DNA of 64,000 bases from Candidatus Kryptoniota bacterium (lineage in GTDB: Bacteria > Bacteroidota > Ignavibacteria > Kryptoniales > JAKASW01): positions 62,001-126,000 of the forward strand of contig JAHECO010000004.1 of NCBI GenBank assembly GCA_024641705.1. The letters are read 5' to 3'. Positions 9,013 to 17,256 of the stretch are shown here, piece after piece. Position numbers and translations under genes: made by a program. Below the pieces are notes generated by a model. It was given only the letters and a program-made list of their open reading frames with translations, searched no databases and was not told where the DNA came from. Positions within the stretch are counted from its first letter, which is position 1, and every line of letters starts with the position of its first letter.

Positions 9013-10126
9013 ACCTGCTTCGGAAAGCGTTCGCAAGACTGAACTTCCTGACCCCATAAGATGGGACAGCGGAGCCGCATCCGGCGGAGGGGAAGTGACA
9101 ATTATCGATCAGACGCGGCTTCCGCTCGAAGAGAAATTCCTTTCGTCGAAGAACTACCGCGATGTATGCGAATGGATCAAGTCGCTGCGCATCAGGGGAG
9201 CTCCGGCCATCGGGATAGCAGCCGCGTATGCAGCCGCGCTCGCCGCGTTCGAGTTCGGCTCGAAAGGGAAGATCGATCCGAGGCTGGACGGGGCGCTCGG
9301 GGAAATTCACCAAACGAGACCGACCGCGGTCAATATAAGGAACATCCTCGCCCGGCTGAGGAAGCTCGATCTCTCCGGGAAAGTGGTCGGCGACGTGTTC
9401 CTCGGCGAGGCACACAAGATTCTCGCTGAAGAGGTGGATTCCTGCAGGAAGATAGGGCGGTTCGGGCTCGAGCTTGTGCCCGACGAAGCGGTGATACTGA
9501 CGCACTGTCATACGGGCGGGCTGGCCACCGGCGGTTACGGCACCGCGCTCGGAATCATCCGTGCCGCTCACGAAGCGGGGAAGAGAGTAATGGTCATCGC
9601 CGATGAGACGCGGCCGCTTCTGCAGGGGGCGAGGCTAACGGCTTACGAGCTGCAGAAGCTCGGCATAGATTTCAAACTCATCGTCGACGGCGCCTCGGGA
9701 ATAGCGATGAAGAAATTCAAAGTCGACCTGGTCGTCGTCGGTGCAGACAGGATAGCGGCAAACGGCGACACAGCGAACAAGATCGGTACATACAATCTCT
9801 CCGTTCTCTGCAAAGAACATAAGATTCCTTTCTATATTGCGGCACCATCGTCGAGTTTCGATCTCGCCGCGAAGTCCGGCGAGGACATACCGATAGAAGA
9901 GAGAAATCCGGACGAGGTGACGCACTTCAGGGTGGCGCCTTCAGCGCCATGGCGCAAATTTATAATGACACTAATGGGCGCCAATTGCCGCTCCGCGCCC
10001 GAGAACATTTCGGTTTACGCGCCCGCGTTCGACGTGACTCCCGCCGACAACATCGCGGCGTTCATCACCGAAAGAGGGATTATAAGGAAACCATACCTGG
10101 CAAGCATAGCGAAGGCCGTCGGGTGA
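8978..10126 (+). CDS. mtnA: S-methyl-5-thioribose-1-phosphate isomerase
   Basis: A 382-residue aldose-ketose isomerase of the methionine salvage pathway, converting methylthioribose-1-phosphate to methylthioribulose-1-phosphate in the cytoplasm. Family motifs are intact: IRGAPAIGIAAAY (about 72-84), catalytic C177 in LTHCHTGGLATGGYGTALG and catalytic D257 in VVVGADRIAANGD, then NKIGTY. The N terminus has about 25 extra residues if the start is at 8978; a later start cannot be excluded because this stretch overlaps the upstream kinase. No other mtn genes lie in the window. Relatives can act on ribose-1,5-bisphosphate or other pentose-1-phosphates, so the exact substrate is less certain than the family. 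Confidence 0.9.
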   Translation: MTSSGYQGSKSKPASESVRKTELPDPIRWDSGAASGGGEVTIIDQTRLPLEEKFLSSKNYRDVCEWIKSLRIRGAPAIGIAAAYAAALAAFEFGSKGKIDPRLDGALGEIHQTRPTAVNIRNILARLRKLDLSGKVVGDVFLGEAHKILAEEVDSCRKIGRFGLELVPDEAVILTHCHTGGLATGGYGTALGIIRAAHEAGKRVMVIADETRPLLQGARLTAYELQKLGIDFKLIVDGASGIAMKKFKVDLVVVGADRIAANGDTANKIGTYNLSVLCKEHKIPFYIAAPSSSFDLAAKSGEDIPIEERNPDEVTHFRVAPSAPWRKFIMTLMGANCRSAPENISVYAPAFDVTPADNIAAFITERGIIRKPYLASIAKAVG

Positions 10127-10371
10127 AGTGAAGTCAAAGGTCAAAATTCAAAAGTCAAAACTACAGCTCAAAACTGAAAACCCGTGGACGCGCAAAAACC
10201 TTCGGCCTAAACTGCCAACTTTTTCCAGTTGACATTTAGCCCCATTCTATTTAGCATTACTCCGATAGATCCCCGCGGACCAGAATTTGCAAATTCTCCA
10301 AGCACGTGACTAAACCTTACTAGTGTTGAGACTGTTTAACGGAACAGGACGGCTTAGAAGAGGGTCGTGCG
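10127..10371. other. Gap with short repeat and a promoter candidate
   Basis: Contains a run of imperfect TCAAAANTCAAAA units (10136-10185) leading into AAAACCCGTGGACG, also found at 16405-16466 and partly at 21490-21535. TTGACA at 10229-10234 and TAGCAT at 10252-10257, 17 bp apart, could be the promoter of the following secreted-protein locus; the leader would be about 110 bases long. Confidence 0.4.
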
Positions 10372-12855
10372 ATGAAACGGATTGTTTGTGCGGTAATCAT
10401 CCTGGCTGCAGGCTGCGCTTCTGCGCAGGTGCACATAAGGGAGAGCGCGGCGATCTCTCCCGTCGAAAATAGAAAGATGATAGCGAGTTATGTCCATGGA
10501 CTTTCTTTTGAGCTTCATCTGAGCGTTCCGGCTTATGTCATGGTGACTCTCGGGGAGCAGCGATGCCGGGGGAATGTCCTTCAATTCGTCGACACGACGG
10601 TGTACTCGGACGAGAAGGTCACCTCCTTTTCTTTCGGGTTTTCCACGGTGGGCCAATACTACATAGGTGCATACCTGAACGTGACAGACGGACTTCCGGC
10701 AGGATCATTCAAATGGTCGGTACTTGGGGACGGGCTTCCGGTGAAAAGCGACTCGGGGTATTTCCCCGAACAGCCGCGGCACACGACAGGAATGTTTTAT
10801 CTTCCCCTGATATCGAGCGGACTCTTTGCGGCGTCCTATTACTCGACTTTCAAAATTTCCATCGGGACCTCCGGCGGAGGGGCGGGCTGGCCGCTCCTGC
10901 AGGGTGGCAGTGCGTGGATTCAGTCGACAGGAGTCGTCGATTGCAGCGAGAACATCTGGTCTCCCGAAAGCGACTCGTTGACGCTGAGGATTGTATCCGG
11001 AAGCCGTTACGCGTCATTCCACAGGGTGGATGCTCTGACGGGAGCCGATGACAGTCTGGGAAAGATTGTGACGACGGTCGGAGACAGTGTCAGCCTCATC
11101 ACGCTGGATGCAGACGGAGAGGAGCCCGATTCAGCCGGTGATTGGGTGGTGATCGAAGCGGAGAGCAATGGTTTTGCCGGGAGGGATTCGATCTTTCTCG
11201 AACCGTTCTATCTTGTCCATTTCAAGGCATACTACCCTTCCACTATTCAGAGTGCCGGCGGGTTTAACGTGTGGCTGGAGGCACTGGATAGGGAGGGTCG
11301 TAACGTCATGATTCCCGATTCAGTCCGGATCAGCATTTCACCCGACAGTGTTTCAAGGAGATACGGTAGCCTCATTGCAGGCGACCTCACGGGAAAAGTG
11401 CTCACGGGTATTCCGTGGAGCGCGCTCTCCTACGGGTCCTTCACCTATCTGGCGGACGGCGAAGATCCGCAGGGACCGGTCGACATCCATATTGAAATTT
11501 CATTTCCGGGGCAGAATGTCAGACCGACCGACATCGTATTTCACCTATTGCCGCAGCCTGCCATCGTCACCGTCACTCCGTCGTCGATCATGCCGGGCGA
11601 TACGGCGTCAATTACGGTGCGGCAGAGAGACGAAGATGGAACCCCGACTGACTTTGCCGCAGACAAGCAGTTTGAGATCGGGATTTCCAGCGGGGAAGAC
11701 TACGGAGTAATCCTGCTGTCGGATGGAACGAAAAGTGGGTACTTTTCAAATGTCACACAGCCGTTCAGATTCATAGCTGCCGGCGAAATAGCCGGAGACT
11801 CCGTTAGGGTTGGGATAAGAGTAGGAACTGAGGAGCCGGAACTTGGGTCTGCCTCGCCCGGCGGAAACGGAGCCTCGGGGGCGCAGATCCCGCGGGCGGC
11901 AAAAGGAGCGGTTGCGCCGCGTCTCAAGCCGGTTTCTGAAGCGAACAGTTTCTATTGGAGAGCGTTTGGAATTGGCTACGCGGTGATAAGAGGGGGAATG
12001 AAGATAAGAGTCACCGCTGCCGATTCAACTTTGACGCCGCTTGGAGATAAAGACAATAAAAAGGCGGATCCGTACTGCTCCGTCCCAAAAGGCCAACCAG
12101 ATACGTGCCATCGTATAATAGACTTTTCTAAAAGGGACACAACGAAAGTCACCATCGCCGTGACGGATAATGATAATAAACCTGTCCCAGGTTACCCATT
12201 TACGTTGAGTGCATTTGTCCGTCCGAATTCCGGAGGCCACGACCATAACGCCAATCGTCCGACGGGGAAATTCATAACCCCGGCGAAAGATACTGTGGCG
12301 TCGTTTCAAGGGACAACGAACGGCGAAGGGAAGGCAACTTACACATATATTTGCAGCGGGTTTGGGGGAGTGGATTCGATACTCGTGAAGGGGAGGACCG
12401 ACAGGGATACCGCCAGCACGATAGTTCTAGTGCAGTTCTCGGGTTTGATTGAGTTGACTTCGGCGGACCACTATGTGTTGATCGGAGCTCATAGCCAGGG
12501 TGCATCTTCACTGCATGAGAAGAACCATTATGGGACTAGCACACTTGTCGACAAATTGAAAGAACTGGCCGGTGCAGCTCATGCCGAAGACAATTTTAGA
12601 CTTCGCTTCAACGATATGAGTCTAGTAGATGGCGGCCCATTTGACTACCGGAACAATTGGGATACTCCTCATCAGAGTCATCGAGAAGGGATCAGTGCTG
12701 ATGTGAGTAGCGTCGCGCTCGGCGCGGATGGAACCGCGGTAGACATCACAGAAGATCAGCTCACCGAGTGGCTCGCCAGTCTGACTCAAGATTTCGGATA
12801 TTCAATAGAAAATGAGGTACGAACAGCCCGGCATTATCATTTGACGGTTAAGTAA
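10372..12855 (+). CDS. Large secreted protein with C-terminal LAS/M15-type zinc-peptidase-like domain
   Basis: An 827-residue protein with a type I signal peptide (cleavage near ASA-Q19). Residues 20-540 are beta-rich and unrecognised. From about 580 comes an invasin/Big_1-like Ig domain (PVPGYPFTLSA, GEGKATYTYICSGFGG) containing SGGHDHNANRP. The last 100 residues carry H770-x6-D777 (HREGISAD) and H821-Y-H823, the layout of zinc ligands in LAS peptidases such as VanX and MepA (HxxGxxxD then HxH). I infer a cell-wall or peptide hydrolase acting outside the cytoplasm; family assignment is by motif only. A shortened copy of the C-terminal half follows at 13908. Base composition becomes more AT-rich after about 12040, as if this half were a separate module. 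Confidence 0.75.
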   Translation: MKRIVCAVIILAAGCASAQVHIRESAAISPVENRKMIASYVHGLSFELHLSVPAYVMVTLGEQRCRGNVLQFVDTTVYSDEKVTSFSFGFSTVGQYYIGAYLNVTDGLPAGSFKWSVLGDGLPVKSDSGYFPEQPRHTTGMFYLPLISSGLFAASYYSTFKISIGTSGGGAGWPLLQGGSAWIQSTGVVDCSENIWSPESDSLTLRIVSGSRYASFHRVDALTGADDSLGKIVTTVGDSVSLITLDADGEEPDSAGDWVVIEAESNGFAGRDSIFLEPFYLVHFKAYYPSTIQSAGGFNVWLEALDREGRNVMIPDSVRISISPDSVSRRYGSLIAGDLTGKVLTGIPWSALSYGSFTYLADGEDPQGPVDIHIEISFPGQNVRPTDIVFHLLPQPAIVTVTPSSIMPGDTASITVRQRDEDGTPTDFAADKQFEIGISSGEDYGVILLSDGTKSGYFSNVTQPFRFIAAGEIAGDSVRVGIRVGTEEPELGSASPGGNGASGAQIPRAAKGAVAPRLKPVSEANSFYWRAFGIGYAVIRGGMKIRVTAADSTLTPLGDKDNKKADPYCSVPKGQPDTCHRIIDFSKRDTTKVTIAVTDNDNKPVPGYPFTLSAFVRPNSGGHDHNANRPTGKFITPAKDTVASFQGTTNGEGKATYTYICSGFGGVDSILVKGRTDRDTASTIVLVQFSGLIELTSADHYVLIGAHSQGASSLHEKNHYGTSTLVDKLKELAGAAHAEDNFRLRFNDMSLVDGGPFDYRNNWDTPHQSHREGISADVSSVALGADGTAVDITEDQLTEWLASLTQDFGYSIENEVRTARHYHLTVK
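12196..12419 (+). repeat. 224-bp near-identical block, copy 1
   Basis: Encodes the Ig-like domain of the 827-residue protein. It matches 13977-14200 at all but three positions by my comparison, although the sequence on both sides of the block is strongly diverged. Confidence 0.85.
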
Positions 12856-12870
12856 AACGAGGAAAAGACC

Positions 12871-13896
12871 ATGGAACTGCTCAAAGTGCTTTTAACTATG
12901 ACCTTATTCACAAGCGGGCTTTGCGCCCAGACATTCCAAACACGAGATAAGATCGACTTGAAAGTTCGCGTCAATCTGACCGTATCCAATGGGATGTTCA
13001 ACTACAGTTATTCCCTTATGAACGGCGTGGCCTCAGAACAGAGTGTATATGTATTCGATCTACATCTCCCTTATGGCGTTTCGGTGAGGGATCTAAACGC
13101 GCCTGGAAGTTGGAAGAAGGTGTTCTTTTCAAAAGTGCCTGAAATTGTTCGATGGCATGCCACGGTTGATCGCAAATCTCGCCATTTCAAGGATCTTCTA
13201 GGACCGGGTTTGGCTCAAAGCGGTTTCTCTTTTAAAAGCAATTCCCTTCCTGGAATTCTCATCTACTATTCTGAGGGATGGGCTCCACCACCTGTTTTCG
13301 AAGAGGGTGAAGCAACGGATTCAATCCCGGGTTATACTGATTTGACTCCTTACGGCCCCGGAGTTATTGGCAGAACAATCGGTCCGGTTGTAGCACCGGA
13401 TGCTTCTGGTATGAAGGTTCTCTTCGATACCCTCGTTTCCTACAAACACCAATCTGTCACACTCGGCTGGCTCAGGGACGACAAGACTCGCAAGCGGGAC
13501 TGCGACGAAATGATGAAAGGGAGAGATTGGTACAGGAAGGGAGAATTTGGGAAGTTCAGAAGCTGGGAACCTGATGAGAGTTGGGATTTCGACCATGACT
13601 GGAATAATGGAATAGTAGGAGTATTGGATAAAAGGCTGGACAAGGCAAAGCTTGCTTTGGGCCGGAGAGATTCTGTCCATGCGCGCAGGGATTTGCAGAT
13701 ATTTGTGATGGAGGTGGAGATGTTGAATAACCTGAGCAAGAAGTCAGAAGGTAGAGATCAGAAGCGAGAAGTCAGAAACCAGAAACCGATTATGACGAGC
13801 GAGGCATATGCACTACTGAAGTATAATGCGGAATATCTGATAGACAGGCTGCCGGAGGGGCATGGAAAAAGAGGCGAGAGGAGAGGAAAGAAGTAA
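12871..13896 (+). CDS. Secreted partner protein with C-terminal helical (FIMAH-like) region
   Basis: A 341-residue protein with signal peptide (cleavage near LCAQ20). Residues 25-190 look like a beta-sandwich; a conserved core follows (HQSVTLGWLRDD, WDFDHDWNNGIVGVLD) and then a two-helix region (LDKRLDKAKLAL ... SEAYALLKYNAEYLIDRLP) resembling the FIMAH bundle found at the ends of secreted proteins. It starts 15 bases after the peptidase-like gene and has a paralogue at 14604 with the same position relative to the second peptidase-like copy. A polypurine insertion encoding GRDQKREVRNQK sits in the helical loop. No known function; the pairing suggests that it works with the peptidase-like protein. 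Confidence 0.75.
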   Translation: MELLKVLLTMTLFTSGLCAQTFQTRDKIDLKVRVNLTVSNGMFNYSYSLMNGVASEQSVYVFDLHLPYGVSVRDLNAPGSWKKVFFSKVPEIVRWHATVDRKSRHFKDLLGPGLAQSGFSFKSNSLPGILIYYSEGWAPPPVFEEGEATDSIPGYTDLTPYGPGVIGRTIGPVVAPDASGMKVLFDTLVSYKHQSVTLGWLRDDKTRKRDCDEMMKGRDWYRKGEFGKFRSWEPDESWDFDHDWNNGIVGVLDKRLDKAKLALGRRDSVHARRDLQIFVMEVEMLNNLSKKSEGRDQKREVRNQKPIMTSEAYALLKYNAEYLIDRLPEGHGKRGERRGKK

Positions 13897-13907
13897 GAAG
13901 TTCCGAA

Positions 13908-14601
13908 ATGGAACGGGACGCGACTAGAGTCACCCTTACTCTAACGGGCAATGGTAGCGAGCCAGTATCACACTATCCATTTACGTTGAGTGCATTTGTC
14001 CGTCCGAATTCCGGAGGCCACGACCATAACGCCAATCGTCCGACCGGGAAATTCATAACCCCGGCGAAAGATACTGTGGCCTCATTTCAAGGGACAACGA
14101 ACGGCGAAGGGAAGGCAACTTACACATATATTTGCAGCGGGTTTGGGGGAGTGGATTCGATACTCGTGAAGGGGAGGACCGACAGGGATACCGCCAGCAC
14201 AACAATGGTTTTGCAGTTCTCCGGGCTTCAGGAGTTGACAGCGGGGGATCATTACGCCCTGTATGGAGATAGACCAATCCACCCCAAGAATCATTATGGA
14301 ACCGCAACTTTAGTGTTGAAGTTGAAGGCCCTGGCTGATTCTGTGTACGCCGACTCCTCCTTCATGCTGCGATAATGATATGAGTTTAATTAACGGGGGA
14401 CCATTTGACTTTACCGAAAATTGGGATACTCCGCATCAATTGCATCGCGGAGGGATAAGCGTTGACGTGAGTGATGCCGACCGAAGTGGACGCCTCGTTG
14501 GTGTCGACTATTTCAAAAACAGAATTAGGCATCAACCCTTCAATGGTGGGTTTTCATACGAAAGGAGAATGCGGCATTTCCATTTAACATTTAAGAGGTG
14601 A
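13908..14601 (+). pseudogene. Truncated, frameshifted copy of the peptidase-like C-terminal half
   Basis: Two abutting frames (13908-14375 and 14380-14601) together match residues about 584-827 of the protein at 10372. The first carries the Ig-like domain and HPKNHYGTATL; the second carries NGGPFDF, HQLHRGGISVD and MRHFHLTFKR, so the putative zinc ligands H-x6-D and HxH are retained. At 14368-14386 the copy is 2 bases shorter than its parent where the parent reads LRFNDMS, which causes the frame break. There is no signal peptide or ribosome site at the 5' end. It is best read as a decaying duplicate; a sequencing error at one site could explain the break but not the missing N terminus. Confidence 0.8.
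13977..14200 (+). repeat. 224-bp near-identical block, copy 2
   Basis: Partner of 12196-12419, same orientation, 1781 bases away. Three mismatches seen. Confidence 0.85.
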
Positions 14602-14603
14602 TC

Positions 14604-15617
14604 ATGAAACCTTGTCTTGTATTGTTTCTTTCTTGCCTGATTTTGACAGCTGCGGCGGAGGTGATTGCTCAGGGCCCCATTAACCCGGGGAATAAGATAC
14701 GGCTGGACTTTAGAGTATTAGTCGAGTACAGGGCAGAAACTGGTGAATTCCATTACCAATACGTGATATCGAATCGGACATCCAGTGCTCAAAGTCTTTC
14801 TCAATTTTGGGTTCTTGCGCCGAACTCGCCTCACGTTACGCAGATACAAAATGTTGCACACTGGTTTAAAGTGGATGTCAATCAGAATAAAGACACAACA
14901 TGGATTCAATGGGGAGCTGATTCAGCGGCCGCCGTTCGCCCTGGACAATCTGAAGGCGATTTCAGTTTTTGGTCCAATTCTCGACCCGGAATCGTAACAT
15001 ACTATGCCGAAGGGTGGACGCCCGAACCGGATGTTGATGAAGGGCAGCTTGATTCTCTCGGTAGAATACCAGGATATAATGATTTAACACCCTATGGCGG
15101 AGGGATAGTCGGAAAGACAGTTGGACCACTTCCCATATCGACCGGATCTCAAGTTGGCGATTTTCTTGACACTCTTATCTCTTACAAACACCAGTCCGTC
15201 GCACTAGGCTGGCTCAGGGACGACAATACTCGCAAACGGGACTGCGAGGAAGTGATGAAAGGGAGAGATTGGTACAGGAAGGGAGAGTTTGGGAAGTTCA
15301 GAAGCTGGGAGCCCGATGAGAGTTGGGATTTCGACCATGACTGGAATAATGGAATAGTCGGAGTGCTGGATAGAAGGCTGGACAAGGCTAGGCGTGAATT
15401 GACGAGAGGAGACTCAGTCGGAGCACGGCGGGATCTGGAGATATTTGCGATGGAGGTGGAGCTTGTGAAAGAGCTTGGGAAGAAAACAGAAATGAGAAAT
15501 AAGAAATCAGTCTTGACCAGCGAGGGATATGCACTTTTGAAATACAATGCGGAGTATCTGATAGACAGGCTGCCGGAGAGACACGGGAGAGGGGAAGAGA
15601 CAAGAGGAAAGAAGTAA
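14604..15617 (+). CDS. Second secreted partner protein (paralogue of 12871-13896)
   Basis: A 337-residue protein starting at the ATG at 14604 (AGAGGTG just upstream); an in-frame GTG at 14598 is the alternative. The signal peptide ends near VIAQ. The N-terminal half shares only scattered residues with its paralogue, whereas the stretch coding HQSVALGWLRDD to LDRRLDKAR (about 15178-15385) is about 93% identical to it in DNA by my count. The C-terminal helices (SEGYALLKYNAEYLIDRLP) are also kept, but the polypurine loop insertion is shorter. Its position after the broken peptidase-like copy shows that the duplicated unit was the pair, not one gene. Confidence 0.75.
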   Translation: MKPCLVLFLSCLILTAAAEVIAQGPINPGNKIRLDFRVLVEYRAETGEFHYQYVISNRTSSAQSLSQFWVLAPNSPHVTQIQNVAHWFKVDVNQNKDTTWIQWGADSAAAVRPGQSEGDFSFWSNSRPGIVTYYAEGWTPEPDVDEGQLDSLGRIPGYNDLTPYGGGIVGKTVGPLPISTGSQVGDFLDTLISYKHQSVALGWLRDDNTRKRDCEEVMKGRDWYRKGEFGKFRSWEPDESWDFDHDWNNGIVGVLDRRLDKARRELTRGDSVGARRDLEIFAMEVELVKELGKKTEMRNKKSVLTSEGYALLKYNAEYLIDRLPERHGRGEETRGKK

Positions 15618-15681
15618 GAGGCCAGAAGCAAGAAATCAGAAACCAGAAACCAGGTGCAGGAAGAATGGAGGTGTTTGTGAA

Positions 15682-16350
15682 GTGAGAACAGCCGTAATTC
15701 TCGCATTGCTGATCGTTGGCAACACAATTGCCCAAACTGGGAAGGTTACCTCAAGCAATGGCACCGGACAAACCTGGCAAATACCATTTGCATCGACGGA
15801 CAACACGATTTCACTCAGTGTCCAGAACAATTCTACGCTTGAAGCGAAGAATGTTTCGGTGGCATTTAATAATCTGCCGTCATGGCTGGAGTTCAAATCG
15901 AACACTGCCCTCCTCAAAAGCATTCCAGCCAACAGCTCAGGAGATGCCGAATTTACTTTTTCAGTTGACAGGAAAGCTCCGATCGGCAAAGACACTACAT
16001 TGACGGCAACAATAACTAATGCTGATGGCCAGAGTTGGACTAAGGGCATAAAGATTTCTATCGGAGCACCGAAGGATTATAAGCTTTACAACAATTTCCC
16101 AAATCCGTTTAACCCGTCGACAAAAATAGCCTTCGAGCTCCCGAAGGCGTCGCATGTGAAGCTCGCTGTTTATGATGTGGTAGGAAGAAAGGTTGCACAG
16201 GTGGCTGATGGTGACTATCCGGCAGGTTATACCGAGTTAACATGGAACGGCATGAACAGGAACGGCGAACAGGTTGCTTCAGGAGTCTATTTCTACCGAA
16301 TCAGTGCAGATAAGTGGAGTAAGGTCATGAAGATGTTGAGTCTCAAGTGA
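15682..16350 (+). CDS. Secreted protein with type IX secretion sorting domain
   Basis: A 222-residue protein from a GTG start with GGAGGTG about 9 bases upstream. It has a signal peptide (ending NTIAQ), an Ig-like domain of the NEW3/BACON style (about 40-130, NNSTLEAKNVSVAF) and a complete T9SS type A C-terminal sorting domain from about 133: YKLYNNFPNPFNPSTKIAF, LAVYDVVGRKVA, ASGVYFYRI, KVMKMLSLK. It should cross the outer membrane through the T9SS and be anchored or released at the surface. It lies 65 bases after the second partner protein, so it may belong to the same secreted-protein locus. Confidence 0.88.
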   Translation: MRTAVILALLIVGNTIAQTGKVTSSNGTGQTWQIPFASTDNTISLSVQNNSTLEAKNVSVAFNNLPSWLEFKSNTALLKSIPANSSGDAEFTFSVDRKAPIGKDTTLTATITNADGQSWTKGIKISIGAPKDYKLYNNFPNPFNPSTKIAFELPKASHVKLAVYDVVGRKVAQVADGDYPAGYTELTWNGMNRNGEQVASGVYFYRISADKWSKVMKMLSLK

Positions 16351-16470
16351 TCTCGTCATTTGAGACGAAATCCGCCTTCTTGGTGGCGGATTGATGATTA
16401 AGTAAAATCAAACGTCAAAATTCAAAAGTCAAAACCACAACTCAAAGCTGAAAACCCGTGGACGCCCAGG

Positions 16471-16530
16471 AACCTTGCAAAGGTAGCGCGGGAAGAGCTT
16501 AGGTACCTTCGCAAGGTGACGCGGGACCTT
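16471..16530. repeat. ACCTTGC/GCAAGGT palindromic repeat, copy 1
   Basis: Arms ACCTTGCAAAGGTA and TACCTTCGCAAGGT around the centre GGGAAGAGCTTAGG; one arm mismatch. A second copy at 20831-20888 has perfect arms and a nearly identical centre. Confidence 0.75.
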
Positions 16531-16573
16531 CAGGGTAGAGATCGAGTGCCAGAAATGGTGGTCGCGGCTGAAG

Positions 16574-16790
16574 AAATGAAGACTGAGCGGGGAAAATGGA
16601 GGCTGAAACCGTCGCGGAGCGGCCCGGAGCCGGAGAAATGACGATTGAGATTTCGGAAACGTGATTTGAATCATGAGAAATGCGGATTGAAAGCCGGGAA
16701 TTACATTCGGATTCGGAGAAATGAGGTTTGAATTCGCCGCGGATACGTTTGGGTTCGAAGAAATGAAGTTTGGAGTGCCGGGAATGACAA
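16574..16790 (+). repeat. Degenerate GAGAAATGA array
   Basis: Five loosely spaced units resembling GRAGAAATGANGNTTGRA occur between 16574 and 16770 (for example GAAGAAATGAAG, GGAGAAATGACG, GGAGAAATGAGG), 30 to 60 bases apart. Confidence 0.4.
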
Positions 16791-17025
16791 TTTTTCCGGC
16801 GCGGGGGGATTTAAAGCGGAAGCGGAGGAGTTATGGGGAAGGAGATGCCCGGCATCCTTGAAAAGATGGCGAAACCCTGCATGGCGGTGCCACCGGTCGA
16901 ATCCCGGGCTCCGCTTGTTTGTCCGCCGGGTGTTTCCTAACTTCAACAAAAATCAGGGTGGGTAGTTATTCATGGACGAGTCAGGTCGTCAGCATCGGTT
17001 GAAACCGATGCATCCTATGAGCTCG

Positions 17026-17154
17026 GAGGCTGTCCAGAAAGTCTTGTCTGTCATGCTGAACGAAGTGAAGCATCCATTTTTCAGAACGAATAAGTGGATT
17101 CTTCAGTCGCTCCGCTCCTTCAGAATGACATTTTCCTTGTTTTGGGACAACCTC
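17026..17154 (+). mobile_element. 129-bp MITE-like element, copy 1
   Basis: Ends GAGGCTGTCC and GGACAACCTC, which are terminal inverted repeats with one mismatch. The interior contains GTCATGCTGAAC and TCAGAATGAC arms, so the whole element can fold into one long imperfect hairpin. It appears base-for-base identical to 20444-20572 and to the reverse complement of 24294-24422. No obvious target-site duplication and no coding capacity. Confidence 0.75.
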
Positions 17155-17256
17155 TGTGAGACGTGAGCTGTCCGTTGCCCAAGCGCGCTTCGCGCGTTCG
17201 AACGGACGGCGATTGGACGCTTCCGATGTTAACGGCGACGCGGCGCTGAGAAGTGA

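Larger units (their letters stand above)
16351..17256. other. Repeat-rich gap without genes
   Basis: No credible gene on either strand. In order: TCAAAANTCAAAA units (16408-16450), a palindromic ACCTTGC repeat (16471-16530), a degenerate array of GAGAAATGA units (16574-16790), a weak tRNA-Ser-like block (16821-16915), and a 129-bp element (17026-17154). Confidence 0.6.

Noticed and set aside
13908-14601. Programmed frameshift producing a functional protein
   Set aside because: There is no slippery heptamer, the break is a simple 2-base loss relative to the parent, and the copy has no signal peptide.
16821-16915. Possible tRNA-Ser-like block: AGCGGAG and CTCCGCT ends, CTTGAAAA loop and GTCGAATCCC
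   Set aside because: The T loop is a base short, the anticodon stem has only 4 pairs with an 8-base loop, and no D-arm can be formed. At most a decayed tRNA.
16429-16949. Minus-strand frames rich in SFLRTQ and RRIQTSFLRIRM
   Set aside because: They come from the degenerate GAGAAATGA repeat and lack a ribosome site or known domain.
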